Below, piece by piece: positions 1-9,914 of a stretch of 44,839 nt of DNA (positions are counted from its first letter, which is position 1; each line of letters starts with the position of its first letter). The DNA is from Myxococcales bacterium. GTDB taxonomy: Bacteria; Myxococcota_A; Polyangia; Polyangiales; Ga0077539. The position numbers and the translations under genes are program-made. Under the pieces are notes generated by a model. The model made no database searches, was not told the origin of the DNA, and saw nothing but the letters and a program-made list of their open reading frames with translations. The stretch lies in contig JAUSAZ010000123.1 of assembly GCA_030652255.1 (NCBI GenBank), positions 1 to 44,839 on the forward strand. The letters run 5' to 3'.

Positions 1-18
1 TTCGAGCGCCTGACACCA

Positions 19-84
19 TCAGCCCCTCGCTTCTCCCTTGCGACCCTTGCGACCCTTGCGGTTCTTCTCCCCCGATGCAGCCAT
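19..84 (-). CDS. possible 21-residue basic peptide (doubtful)
   Basis: An ATG at 84-82 opens a 21-codon frame ending in TGA at 21-19. The peptide is rich in Lys, Arg and Gly because a 9-base unit (CGCAAGGGT) is repeated. A G-rich stretch that could act as a weak ribosome binding site lies just upstream. The stop overlaps another ATG at 19-17 that would run off the left edge, so this could be a short leader gene coupled to a gene outside the window. No family is recognised and such a frame can occur by chance. Confidence 0.2.
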   Translation of the reverse strand: MAASGEKNRKGRKGRKGEARG

Positions 85-114
85 AGTGGTCCCCCCAACG
101 AGCGCGGAGACACC

Positions 115-205
115 GGGCGGGTGCTCCCCTCGGAGGGCGAGGCCGGCGACCGCAGGCGTGGGCGGGTGCTCCTCTCAACCCGTCAGAACTCCTGCGACGC
201 GGTAC
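115..205 (-). repeat. dispersed GC-rich intergenic repeat, copy A (two units)
   Basis: Read on the minus strand, this element starts at the last base of the kinase stop codon and runs downstream of it. It aligns without gaps to 30911-31001 over 91 bases with about 16 mismatches. The first 49 bases (205 down to 157) differ at only 6 positions. The shared core reads GAGCACCCGCCCACG and is followed by a second unit with CCGAGGGGAGCACCCGCCC. See the findings for the family. Confidence 0.85.
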
Positions 206-1767
206 TAGGGGCCGCCCATCGCCTCGCGCACCCGCCGGGTGAGCAGCTCTACCGTGATGGGCTTCTCGACGTACGGAAGGCCCGTCTCGAGGATGCCGTG
301 CCCGACGATCGCCTCGTCGGTGTAGCCCGACATGAACAGCACCGGCAGCCCCGGCCGGGCGTGGCGCAGCATCTGGGCGAGCTCCGGGCCCGCTACGCGC
401 GGCAGCACCACATCGGTCAGCAGCAGGTGGATCACGCCGTCGAAGCGCTCGGCCACGTCCAGCGCCTCCATCGCGCTGGCGGCCTCGATCACCTCGTAGC
501 CCGCGCGACGCAGCACGTTGCCCGTGCTCGCGCGCACGTACTCGTCGTCCTCGACCAGGAGGATGGTCCCGGTGGCGGGCGCGCCGGAGGGGACCGCCGC
601 GGTGGGTGCGGTGGACCGCCAGGCGTCGTCCCCTTCGAGCGCGCGCGGCAGGTAGACCTTGAAGGTCGTGCCGTGCCCGGGCTCGCTGTAGACCCAGATG
701 TGCCCGCCGCTCTGCTGCACGATGCCGAACACCGTCGCGAGCCCGAGGCCCGTCCCGTGGCCCACCCCCTTCGTGGTGAAGAAGGGCTCGAAGATGTGCG
801 CCTGGGTCGCACGGTCCATCCCCGTGCCGGTGTCGGTGACCACGAGCTTCACGTAGGGTCCGGGCACCACCCCGAGGTGCTGCCGCGCGTACTCCTCGTC
901 GAGCGCCACGTCGCCGGTCTGGATCGTCAGCTTGCCCCCGCGCGGCATCGCGTCGCGCGCGTTGACGACGAGGTTCATCAGCACCTGCTCGAGCTGCCCC
1001 GCGTCGGCCTTCACGCGCCCGAGCTCGGAGCCCGGCAGCACGGTCACCTCGACGGCGGGGCCCAGCAGCCGGGCGATCATCCGGTGCATCCCCGCGACGA
1101 GCTGGTTGAGGTCGATGACCGCCGGCTGCACCACGCGGTGCCGGCTGAAGGTCAGCAGCTGCCGGGTGAGCTCCGCGGCCCGCAGCCCGGCCCGCTGGAT
1201 CTCGTGCAGGTCGGGGTGGTGCGGGTGGTCGTCGGGCAGGTTGTGGAGCATCAGCCCCGTGTAGCTGAGCACCACCGAGAGCAGGTTGTTGAAGTCGTGC
1301 GCGACGCCGCCCGCGAGCCGCCCCACGGCCTCCATCTTCTGCGCGTGCCGCAGCTGCTCCTCCGTGCGGGCGAGCGCGGCCTCGGAGCGCTTGCGCTGCG
1401 TGATGTCCATCGAGAGCACGCACGCGCCGTTGACCACCGGGAGGAAGCGCAGCTCGAAGAAGCCCGTCGATCCGTCGGGGAAGGTGAACTCGTTCTCCAG
1501 GCGCTCGTGGCTGCGCTCCTCCATGCACCGGCGCAGCGTCGCGAACATCGGCGTCTCGTCGATGCCCGGGTAGCACTCCATCATGGTGCGCCCGAGCAGG
1601 TCTTCGCGCGCCCGCTGCCCCTGCTGCACCACCGCGTCGTTGACGTAGAGGTAGCGCCAGTCGAAGCCGATGACCTGGCAGCCCTCGAGCAGGCTCTCGA
1701 CCACGTCTCGCGCGACGCGGTTGGCCGCCTCGCTCTCTTTGCTCCCATCAGGCATCGGCTGATCCAT
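205..1767 (-). CDS. PAS hybrid sensor histidine kinase with C-terminal receiver
   Basis: A soluble hybrid kinase of 520 residues: an N-terminal PAS-type sensor (about 20-130), a HisKA dimerisation helix with phospho-acceptor H157 in GGVAHDFNNLL, a HATPase domain (N-box N265/N269, DTGTGM near 312, GHGTGLGL near 337) and a receiver domain (about 400-518) with acidic pair D407/D408, predicted phosphorylation site D452 and K502. No transmembrane segment or signal peptide is visible, so it should act in the cytoplasm. The HDFNN H-box with a fused receiver is a common layout in Myxococcota. The ATG at 1767 follows a GGAGGG ribosome binding site. No cognate regulator is adjacent, so its signal and output are unknown. 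Confidence 0.93.
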   Translation of the reverse strand: MDQPMPDGSKESEAANRVARDVVESLLEGCQVIGFDWRYLYVNDAVVQQGQRAREDLLGRTMMECYPGIDETPMFATLRRCMEERSHERLENEFTFPDGSTGFFELRFLPVVNGACVLSMDITQRKRSEAALARTEEQLRHAQKMEAVGRLAGGVAHDFNNLLSVVLSYTGLMLHNLPDDHPHHPDLHEIQRAGLRAAELTRQLLTFSRHRVVQPAVIDLNQLVAGMHRMIARLLGPAVEVTVLPGSELGRVKADAGQLEQVLMNLVVNARDAMPRGGKLTIQTGDVALDEEYARQHLGVVPGPYVKLVVTDTGTGMDRATQAHIFEPFFTTKGVGHGTGLGLATVFGIVQQSGGHIWVYSEPGHGTTFKVYLPRALEGDDAWRSTAPTAAVPSGAPATGTILLVEDDEYVRASTGNVLRRAGYEVIEAASAMEALDVAERFDGVIHLLLTDVVLPRVAGPELAQMLRHARPGLPVLFMSGYTDEAIVGHGILETGLPYVEKPITVELLTRRVREAMGGP

Positions 1768-1858
1768 ACCAATGCCCTCCGGCCGCCCCCGTCAAGAGCA
1801 TTGCCCCCCGCGAGGCGTATCGCCCGCCGTCCCGCCGGGCGTACGCTCGACCCCCGTG

Positions 1859-3910
1859 ATGCCCCCTCCATCGATCGCCCGCGGAGCGCTCGCGTTGGCC
1901 CTGGTCGCCGTGGGGTGCAGCACCGCCTCCGAGGACTGCCCCGACCCCACGATGTGCGACGGCGTCCTCGACGCGGGCGCCCCCGACGGCGCCGGGCGCC
2001 CCGACACCGGGCTCCCCACCGCCTGGGACGTGCTCGCCGTCGACCGCAGCGCCGTGCGCCCGAGCGAGCTCGTCGCGCTCGAGCTCGCGCCCCTCGGCCC
2101 CACCGTCGAGGTCACCGACACGCTGCGCCCCACGGTCACCTTCCGCGTCCGGGGCACGCAGCGCGACGGCCTTACCCGCGCGCTCACCGTCGGCGTGCGC
2201 TTCACCCTCGACGACCCCACCCTCGGCGCCCTCGACGCCACCACCGGGGTGTTCACGCCGTCGGGCGTCGGCGGCGTCGGGCGGGTGCGCGTCGCCACGG
2301 TCGACGGCAGCGCCCTCACCGCGGAGACCTCGCTCACCGTCAACGTGCGACGCGCCGTGCGGGGCGCCGGGGTCAACGACGCCATGGTGACGGCCATCAC
2401 GGGCGCGGCGCTGGCGGGCGATGGGACGCCCACCGCGCCCCTCGTCAACGACCCCCTCGAAGGGGCGGTGATGCCGCGCAACGTGTTCCCGCCGGACTTC
2501 CAGTGGACCCCGCGGCACCCGGGCGCCGCCGTCACGGACATCTACCGGGCGCGCCTGGAGCGGCCGCACGCCACGGTCGACGCGTACTTCGTGGCCGCCG
2601 CGGGCTTCCGCCACGACTGGGTTCCCCCGCCCGCGCTGTGGTCGGACTTCGCGCAGACCGACGTGGGCGTCCCCATCCGGCTGACGGTGCGGGTGCTCGC
2701 GCGGGGGATGGCCTACCAGAGCGCCGCGCGAACCTTCCGCACCGTCGACGCCTTCATCGCGGGCTCGGTGTACTCGTGGTCGCCCTCGCGGATGGCGCTC
2801 ACCCGCCTCGACGTCGAGGCCGCGCGGGTGACCAACTTCCTCCCCAACCCCGGCGACACCTGCATCGGGTGCCACTCGGTGTCGCGCGACGGCCAGCGCC
2901 TCGCGGGCTTCCTCGAAGGCACCGGCGAAGACCTCGCGCTCTACGACCTCTCCCGCGACCTCACCGCCATGCCCGCGCCGACCATCGCCCGGCAGCGCTA
3001 CATGGTGCGCCGGTGCACCTCCTTCAACGCCGACGGGACGCGCCTGGTGAGCGGCGACTGCGGCGCCAACCCCAGCACCCACCCCTTCTCGCTCATCGAC
3101 AGCGCCACCGGGCGCGAGGTGCCCGCCGCCGGTCCGGTCGGCGACGGCTTCGACCCCGAGTGGTCGCCCGACGGCACCGCCATCGCGTTCACCAACCGAG
3201 CGAACAACCTCGCCGTCACGGTCGCGATGGGCGCCGACCGCTTCGGGCCGACGCGGGTCATCCACCAGGCGACGAGCGCCCCCGACGGCGTGATCGACTG
3301 GCACCCCACCTGGACGCCCGACAGCCGCTGGATCGCCTTCCAGCACGGCGACTCCCGGCGCTCGGGCGTGGCGATGTCGGGCAGCGGCGTGCGCGGCAAC
3401 CTGTGGATGGTCCCGCGCGACGGCGGCCGGGCGGTGGCGCTGCTGCGGGCCGGCGCCGGGGGCAACGGCTCGGACACCTGGCGGCCGATCTTCTCGCCCT
3501 TCGACTCGGGCGGTTACTTCTGGCTGCTCTTCACCACGCAGCGCCCCTACGGCAACACGCTCGCGGGCACCCGCGGCCTCAAGCAGATCTGGGTCGCGGC
3601 GATCAACCGCCGCCCGGACGGCACCGCCGACCCCTCGCAGGTGGGCTTCTATCTCTCCGGCCAGGAGCGCGTGAACTCCCTCTCCCCCTACTGGACCCCG
3701 GCGCCGTGCCGTCCCACCGGCCGCGGCTGCCAGACCGGCGCCGACTGCTGCACCGGCGCGTGCGAGCCCGACTCGACGGGCGCGCGGGTGTGCTCTCCCC
3801 CGATGGCCGCCTGCCGCCCGCGGGGCCAGATGTGCGAGCGCGACAGCGACTGCTGCATGGGCCTCGCGTGCAACGCGGCGAGGATCTGCGACCTGCCGTC
3901 GCCGGGCTGA
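1859..3910 (+). CDS. PD40/TolB-like beta-propeller lipoprotein with CxxCH and Cys-rich tail
   Basis: A 683-residue protein. The start chosen is the ATG that gives a lipoprotein signal (short basic N-terminus, hydrophobic core, AVGC lipobox); the frame is open further upstream but those residues do not look like a signal. A bacterial Ig-like segment (about 60-150) precedes PD40 propeller blades, seen as WSPDG, TPDSRWIAF and NADGTRL motifs. A CIGCH motif at residues 335-339 fits covalent haem c attachment or a metal site. The C-terminal 65 residues are packed with Cys, including CCTGAC and DCCMG, suggesting a disulfide knot. It is probably anchored in the outer membrane or periplasm. Function unknown. 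It converges on the VanY-like gene with a 12-bp gap. Confidence 0.85.
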   Translation: MPPPSIARGALALALVAVGCSTASEDCPDPTMCDGVLDAGAPDGAGRPDTGLPTAWDVLAVDRSAVRPSELVALELAPLGPTVEVTDTLRPTVTFRVRGTQRDGLTRALTVGVRFTLDDPTLGALDATTGVFTPSGVGGVGRVRVATVDGSALTAETSLTVNVRRAVRGAGVNDAMVTAITGAALAGDGTPTAPLVNDPLEGAVMPRNVFPPDFQWTPRHPGAAVTDIYRARLERPHATVDAYFVAAAGFRHDWVPPPALWSDFAQTDVGVPIRLTVRVLARGMAYQSAARTFRTVDAFIAGSVYSWSPSRMALTRLDVEAARVTNFLPNPGDTCIGCHSVSRDGQRLAGFLEGTGEDLALYDLSRDLTAMPAPTIARQRYMVRRCTSFNADGTRLVSGDCGANPSTHPFSLIDSATGREVPAAGPVGDGFDPEWSPDGTAIAFTNRANNLAVTVAMGADRFGPTRVIHQATSAPDGVIDWHPTWTPDSRWIAFQHGDSRRSGVAMSGSGVRGNLWMVPRDGGRAVALLRAGAGGNGSDTWRPIFSPFDSGGYFWLLFTTQRPYGNTLAGTRGLKQIWVAAINRRPDGTADPSQVGFYLSGQERVNSLSPYWTPAPCRPTGRGCQTGADCCTGACEPDSTGARVCSPPMAACRPRGQMCERDSDCCMGLACNAARICDLPSPG

Positions 3911-3922
3911 GCAGAGCGCCCG

Positions 3923-5338
3923 CTACGCCCGCTTGCGGCGCCTGCGCCAGGCCAGCACCAGCGCCCCGAGCAGCAGCGACATCGCCCCGCCCGGCGGCTT
4001 CGCGCCGACCCCGGTGTGGCACTGGCAGCCGCCGTCCATGTCGCCCATCGGGTCGGCGTCGCCGCCGTCGCCGCCCTCGTTGACGTAGCCCTCCTCGACC
4101 GGGCCCGCGTCGCTCCACCCGGCGTCGTCGTCGCTGCCGACATCGACCGTGGCGACGTCTTCGGTCCCGGCGTCTTCGGTCCCCGCGTCCTCGATGGAGC
4201 CCGCGTCCTCGGCCGAGCCCACGTCCGCCACGCCGATGTCTGCGACGCCCACGTCCGGCACCCCGACGTCCGGCGTCCCCGCGTCGCGCGCCCTCGGGTG
4301 CACCAGCACCGCGCAGCGCACGGCCGTGTCCGCCGGGCCGAACCACGTCACGCCCTCCTGCACGAGCCCGTAGGTCTCGCTCAGGGTGGTGTCGGCGCTC
4401 ACCTCGGGGATCGCCAGCACGAAGGAGAAGCGCCCCACCGCACCGTTGGCCGTGGCCCGGTCGACGTTGGACGGCCGCGTCGCGCTCACCCAGTTGACGG
4501 CGTCGTAGAAGACCCCGCGGCGGTCACGAGGCCCGGTGGTGCCGAGGCGCGTGCGGGCCGTGTCCCAGGTCGCGGTGCCGGTGTTGCGGTACTCGACGTA
4601 GGCCACCGGGCGCTCGCCCGAGGTGGCCTCGCGGGGGCAGCTCACGGTCAGCAGGGTGGCGGCGTAGGCGGGGGTGGCGGGGGGCGCTGGGGCGCAGCCG
4701 TTGCGGGCGAAGCCCCCGGCGGGAGAGCGGGCGACGCGGGCGGCGGTCATCGGGCCGTAGGCGCCGTCCTCGTCGATGCGGTCGCCGGCGTTGTTGACGT
4801 TCCAGAGGCGCTGGAAGGTGCGGACGGAGTCGGCGCGGCGGTCGGTGCCGGGGCAGTCGAAGTGGACGTCGTCGCGGCCGGGGTAGGGGTGACGGCAGCC
4901 CGCGTTGCCCATCGCCCGCAGCGCGGCCGACCAGTTCTGGAGGTCGACGGCGATGCCGGTCTCGTGGTTGGAGCTGCCGGGCGTCGCCGCGAGGCCGCAG
5001 GCCCCGGAGTGGTAGAGCACGTACTGGTCGGCCAGCGTGCGGAACATCGAGTTGATGGTGAGCGGCGTGGTGCGCGCCGCGGCCCAGAGGGCGTCGCGGG
5101 CGCTGGCCTGCGCGAGGGTGAACACCCGCGAGCTCGACAGGTTGATGCCCGCGCGCGGGGCCGCGTTGACGAACACCCCGGGGAAGCGACAGATCTGCGT
5201 CTCGACGAGCTGCCGCGAGAGGCCCTCGACCCCGGCGGTGCTGCACTGACGGCGCGCGGCGACCGTGGCGACGGTCTGCGCCGAGGCCGCGGAGGCCGCG
5301 GCGAGGAGGGTCAGGGTGAGGGCGGCGGAGCGGCGCAT
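3923..5338 (-). CDS. secreted VanY/D-Ala-D-Ala carboxypeptidase-like protein with MYXO-CTERM-like tail
   Basis: A 471-residue exported peptidase. Residues 1-20 form a Sec signal ending ASA. Residues 85-165 hold the M15 peptidase motifs: SSNHETGIAVD (H125, D132) and DVHF (H159), the usual zinc ligands. Residues 165-205 resemble a peptidoglycan-binding fold. Residues 221-350 are an Ig-like module (NBR1 type by impression) about three quarters identical to residues 400-528 of the amidase at 12050-14011. An Asp/Val/Gly-rich low-complexity linker follows, then GGCQC, a Gly-rich stretch, a hydrophobic helix and a terminal Arg/Lys cluster, a MYXO-CTERM-like sorting tag. It probably trims peptidoglycan stem peptides at the cell surface. 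Confidence 0.88.
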   Translation of the reverse strand: MRRSAALTLTLLAAASAASAQTVATVAARRQCSTAGVEGLSRQLVETQICRFPGVFVNAAPRAGINLSSSRVFTLAQASARDALWAAARTTPLTINSMFRTLADQYVLYHSGACGLAATPGSSNHETGIAVDLQNWSAALRAMGNAGCRHPYPGRDDVHFDCPGTDRRADSVRTFQRLWNVNNAGDRIDEDGAYGPMTAARVARSPAGGFARNGCAPAPPATPAYAATLLTVSCPREATSGERPVAYVEYRNTGTATWDTARTRLGTTGPRDRRGVFYDAVNWVSATRPSNVDRATANGAVGRFSFVLAIPEVSADTTLSETYGLVQEGVTWFGPADTAVRCAVLVHPRARDAGTPDVGVPDVGVADIGVADVGSAEDAGSIEDAGTEDAGTEDVATVDVGSDDDAGWSDAGPVEEGYVNEGGDGGDADPMGDMDGGCQCHTGVGAKPPGGAMSLLLGALVLAWRRRRKRA

Positions 5339-5390
5339 GGGGCGCCGTGAACGATGCCCGAGGTGGGCAGCGCTTGGGAAGGGGAGCGGA

Positions 5391-6671
5391 TCAGAACTGG
5401 GCTTCTTCGGTCGAGCCGTGGAGCGCGAGGGTGCTGGCCTTGCCGCCGGAGATCACCTGCGCGACCTCGTCGAAGTAGCCGGTGCCCACCTCGCGCTGGT
5501 GGCGCGTGGCGGTGTAGCCGATCTTCTCGTCGTCGAACTCGGCCTGCTGGAACTTCGAGTACGCCGCCATGCCGCGCTCGCGGTAGTCGTTGGCGAGCGA
5601 GTACATCGAGTGGTTGAGGGTGTGGAAGCCCGCCAGCGTCACGAACTGGAACTTGTACCCCATGGCCCCGAGCTCGCGCTGGAACTTCGCGATCGTGGCG
5701 TCGTCGAGGTTCTTCTTCCAGTTGAAGCTGGGCGAGCAGTTGTAGGCGAGCATCTTGCCCGGGAAGTGCTTGTGCACCCCCTCGGCGAACTGCCGCGCCT
5801 GGGCGAGGTCGGGGGTGCTGGTCTCGCACCAGAGCAGGTCGGCCACCGGCGCGTAGGAGAGCGCGCGGGCGATGGCGCACTCGACGCCGCCCATCAGGTG
5901 ATAGAAGCCCTCGGCCGTGCGCCCCTTCGCCTTGTCGATGAAGGCGTGGTCGCGCTCATCCACGTCCGAGAGCAGCAGCTTGGCGCTGTCGGCGTCGGTG
6001 CGGGCGACGAGCACGGTGGGGACGTCCATCACGTCGGCCGCGAGCCGCGCCGCCGTCAACGAGCGCAGGAACTGCGACGTCGGCACGAGCACCTTGCCGC
6101 CCATGTGCCCGCACTTCTTCTCCGACGCGAGCTGGTCCTCGAAGTGCACGCCCGAGGCGCCCGCCTCGATCATCGCGCGCATCAGCTCGTAAGAGTTGAG
6201 CGGTCCGCCGAAGCCGGCCTCCGCGTCGGCCATGATGGGCGCGAACCAGTCGCGGTCGTGGCGCCCCTCGGAGTGGTCGATCTGGTCGGCGCGCTGGAGC
6301 GACTGGTTGATCTTCTTCACCACCGCCGGGACGCTGTCGACAGGGTAGAGCGACTGGTCGGGGTACATCTGCCCCGCGGTGTTGGCGTCCGCCGCGACCT
6401 GCCACCCGGACAGGTAGATCGCCTTGAGGCCCGCGCGCACCTGCTGCACGCCCTGGTTGCCCGTGAGCGCGCCGAGCGCGTTGATGAAGGGCTCCGTCGT
6501 CAGCATCTGCCACAGCTTGCGCGAGCCGCGCTGCGCCAGTGTGTAGTCGATGCGGAGGCTGCCGCGGAGCTTCTGCACGTCGGCCACGCTGTACGAGCGG
6601 GTGATGCCGTCGAAGCGGCCCGGGGCGGCGTCGTTGATGTACTCGGTGGGGCTGAAGTGGTCGTGGCTCAT
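5391..6671 (-). CDS. aceA: isocitrate lyase
   Basis: Isocitrate lyase cleaves isocitrate to glyoxylate and succinate, the first step of the glyoxylate shunt. The 426-residue length matches the short bacterial form (E. coli about 434). The catalytic signature KKCGH is at residues 185-189, and GDADT-type metal-site sequences occur around 146-156 (MADAEAGFGG). The start chosen is the ATG at 6671, giving MSHDHF, with a GAGAGAGA ribosome binding site upstream; the frame extends further but overlaps aceB. It lies 62 bp downstream of aceB on the same strand, so the two are probably one operon needed for growth on acetate or fatty acids. Confidence 0.97.
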   Translation of the reverse strand: MSHDHFSPTEYINDAAPGRFDGITRSYSVADVQKLRGSLRIDYTLAQRGSRKLWQMLTTEPFINALGALTGNQGVQQVRAGLKAIYLSGWQVAADANTAGQMYPDQSLYPVDSVPAVVKKINQSLQRADQIDHSEGRHDRDWFAPIMADAEAGFGGPLNSYELMRAMIEAGASGVHFEDQLASEKKCGHMGGKVLVPTSQFLRSLTAARLAADVMDVPTVLVARTDADSAKLLLSDVDERDHAFIDKAKGRTAEGFYHLMGGVECAIARALSYAPVADLLWCETSTPDLAQARQFAEGVHKHFPGKMLAYNCSPSFNWKKNLDDATIAKFQRELGAMGYKFQFVTLAGFHTLNHSMYSLANDYRERGMAAYSKFQQAEFDDEKIGYTATRHQREVGTGYFDEVAQVISGGKASTLALHGSTEEAQF

Positions 6672-6733
6672 CGTCGGGTCTCTCTCGTGGGTGTTGGTTG
6701 GAGGTGTCGTCGTGTTGTGGGTGAGGTCTCGCG

Positions 6734-8320
<1,587 letters not shown>

Positions 8321-8388
8321 GGCGTCGAACAATGTCAGTCAATCGGTCAATCCCCGCAAGGAGCCGCAGGTTGTCCGATGGTTTCGTC

Positions 8389-8422
8389 TGTCAACGCTTG
8401 TCAATGTCACTTGTTGACAAGT
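8389..8422. promoter_or_regulatory. candidate operator: TTGACA/TGTCAA boxes and 14-bp palindrome
   Basis: In the aceB/regulator intergenic region, TGTCAA occurs at 8389-8394 and 8399-8404, and its complement TTGACA at 8414-8419. ACTTGTTGACAAGT at 8409-8422 is a perfect inverted repeat around a central TG, and CTTGTCAA (8397-8404) pairs with TTGACAAG (8414-8421). GTCAATC also occurs twice closer to aceB (8338 and 8346). This is a plausible binding site for the adjacent regulator and may overlap promoters on both strands. The assignment is inference from symmetry and position. Confidence 0.55.
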
Positions 8423-8444
8423 AAAGATCCTGACGAGGTCCCAC

Positions 8445-9902
8445 ATGGCAGAACGCAAGGCGGCGAAGCAGCACGACGTGGCGCGGCTCGGGGAGAAGGT
8501 GCGGGCGCTGCGCCGTCAGCGGGCGATGTCCCAGGCGCAGCTGGCCGAGCGGCTGGGCATCTCCGGGAGCTACCTGAACCTCATCGAGGCCAACAAGCGC
8601 CCGCTCCCGGCGACGCTGCTGCTGCGGGTGGCGGGCGAGCTCGGGGTGGAGTTCGGGGCCTTCTCGGCGGACGTCGACACGCGGGCCGAGCAGGGGCTGC
8701 GCGAGGTGTTCGGCGACCCCCTCTTCGAGCCCAACGCGCTGACCAACGCCGACGTGCGCGAGCTGGTGGCGGCGGCGCCCAACGCGGCGCAGGCGGTGCT
8801 GGCGCTCTACCGCGCCTACCGCAGCGCGCGGGAGTCGACGGACACCCTGGCCGCGCGGATGCACGACGACGAGGCCGGGGCGGTGACGCTCTCCCGCGCG
8901 CCCACCGAGGAGGTCAACGACCTCATCCAGGCGCGGATGAACCACTTCCCCGAGCTGGAGTCCGAGGCCGAGCGCCTGGTGCGCGACGCGCGCCTGGAGA
9001 CCGACGACATGTACCGGGGCCTGGCCCAGTGGCTACAGCGCACGCACGGCATCGAGGTGACGGTGGTGCGCTCGGTGGACGAGCGCGGCACGCTGCGCCG
9101 CTACGACCCGGCGATGCGCCGGCTGTACCTGTCCGAGCTGTTGCCGACGCGCTCGCGGTCGTTCCAGCTGGCGCACCAGATCGGGCTGTTGGAGGCGCGC
9201 GCCGAGCTCGACCGGGCCTGCGACGACCCGCTGCTGACCTCGCCCGAGTCGCGGGCGCTGGCGCGGGTGGCGATGGCCAACTACGTGGCCTCGGCGGTGA
9301 TGATGCCCTACGTGGGCTTCCTCCGGGCGGCGCGCGACGAGCGCTACGACCTCGACGTGCTGGGGCGGCGCTTCCGGGTGGGCTTCGAGCAGGTGTGCCA
9401 CCGGGTCACCACCCTGCGTCGCCAGGGGGCCGAGGGGGTGCCGTTCCACATGATCCGCATCGACGTGGCGGGCAACATCTCCAAGCGCTTCTCGGCCTCG
9501 GGCATCGGCTTCGCGCGCTTCTCCGGCGCCTGCCCCAAGTGGAACGTCTTCGTCGCCTTCAACACCCCGGGGATGATCCGCATCCAGGTGTCGGTGATGC
9601 CCGACGGGCAGAAGTACTTCTGCCTCGCGCGCACCGTGCAGAAGGACGCCTCGGGCTACCTGCACCAGCACCCGCTCCAGGCCATCGGCCTCGGGTGCCG
9701 GGTCGAGCACGCGAGCGAGCTCGTCTACGCCGACGGCGTCGACCTGAGCAACGACCGCATCCCCATCGAGGTGGGCGTCACCTGCCGCAGCTGCGAGCGT
9801 AACAACTGCGCCCAGCGGGCCCACCCCTCGGTGCGCCACCCCTTGAGCATCGACGAGAACCTCCGCGGGCCGACCATCTACACCTCGGCCCGCAAGGGAT
9901 AG
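8445..9902 (+). CDS. ScfR/RamB-type XRE transcriptional regulator of acyl-CoA/glyoxylate metabolism
   Basis: A 485-residue regulator. An N-terminal XRE helix-turn-helix (about 14-70; sequence SQAQLAERLGISGSYLNLIE) is followed by an IrrE-like middle region in which the metalloprotease HExxH is replaced by HQIG, and by the long C-terminal domain typical of short-chain fatty acyl regulators. That domain contains several Cys (GACPKWN, CRSCERNNC) that could bind a metal. RamB in Corynebacterium belongs to this family and controls glyoxylate-shunt genes, and here the gene is divergent from aceB-aceA. It probably represses or activates the shunt according to acyl-CoA supply. The ATG has a GAGG ribosome binding site. 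Confidence 0.9.
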   Translation: MAERKAAKQHDVARLGEKVRALRRQRAMSQAQLAERLGISGSYLNLIEANKRPLPATLLLRVAGELGVEFGAFSADVDTRAEQGLREVFGDPLFEPNALTNADVRELVAAAPNAAQAVLALYRAYRSARESTDTLAARMHDDEAGAVTLSRAPTEEVNDLIQARMNHFPELESEAERLVRDARLETDDMYRGLAQWLQRTHGIEVTVVRSVDERGTLRRYDPAMRRLYLSELLPTRSRSFQLAHQIGLLEARAELDRACDDPLLTSPESRALARVAMANYVASAVMMPYVGFLRAARDERYDLDVLGRRFRVGFEQVCHRVTTLRRQGAEGVPFHMIRIDVAGNISKRFSASGIGFARFSGACPKWNVFVAFNTPGMIRIQVSVMPDGQKYFCLARTVQKDASGYLHQHPLQAIGLGCRVEHASELVYADGVDLSNDRIPIEVGVTCRSCERNNCAQRAHPSVRHPLSIDENLRGPTIYTSARKG

Positions 9903-9914
9903 AGCGCCTGCGGC

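Noticed and set aside
121..4083. A very long plus-strand reading frame opposite the kinase and running through the PD40 gene
   Set aside because: It is antisense or out of frame to two well-supported genes and its translation is Arg/His/Gly/Pro noise typical of GC-rich DNA.
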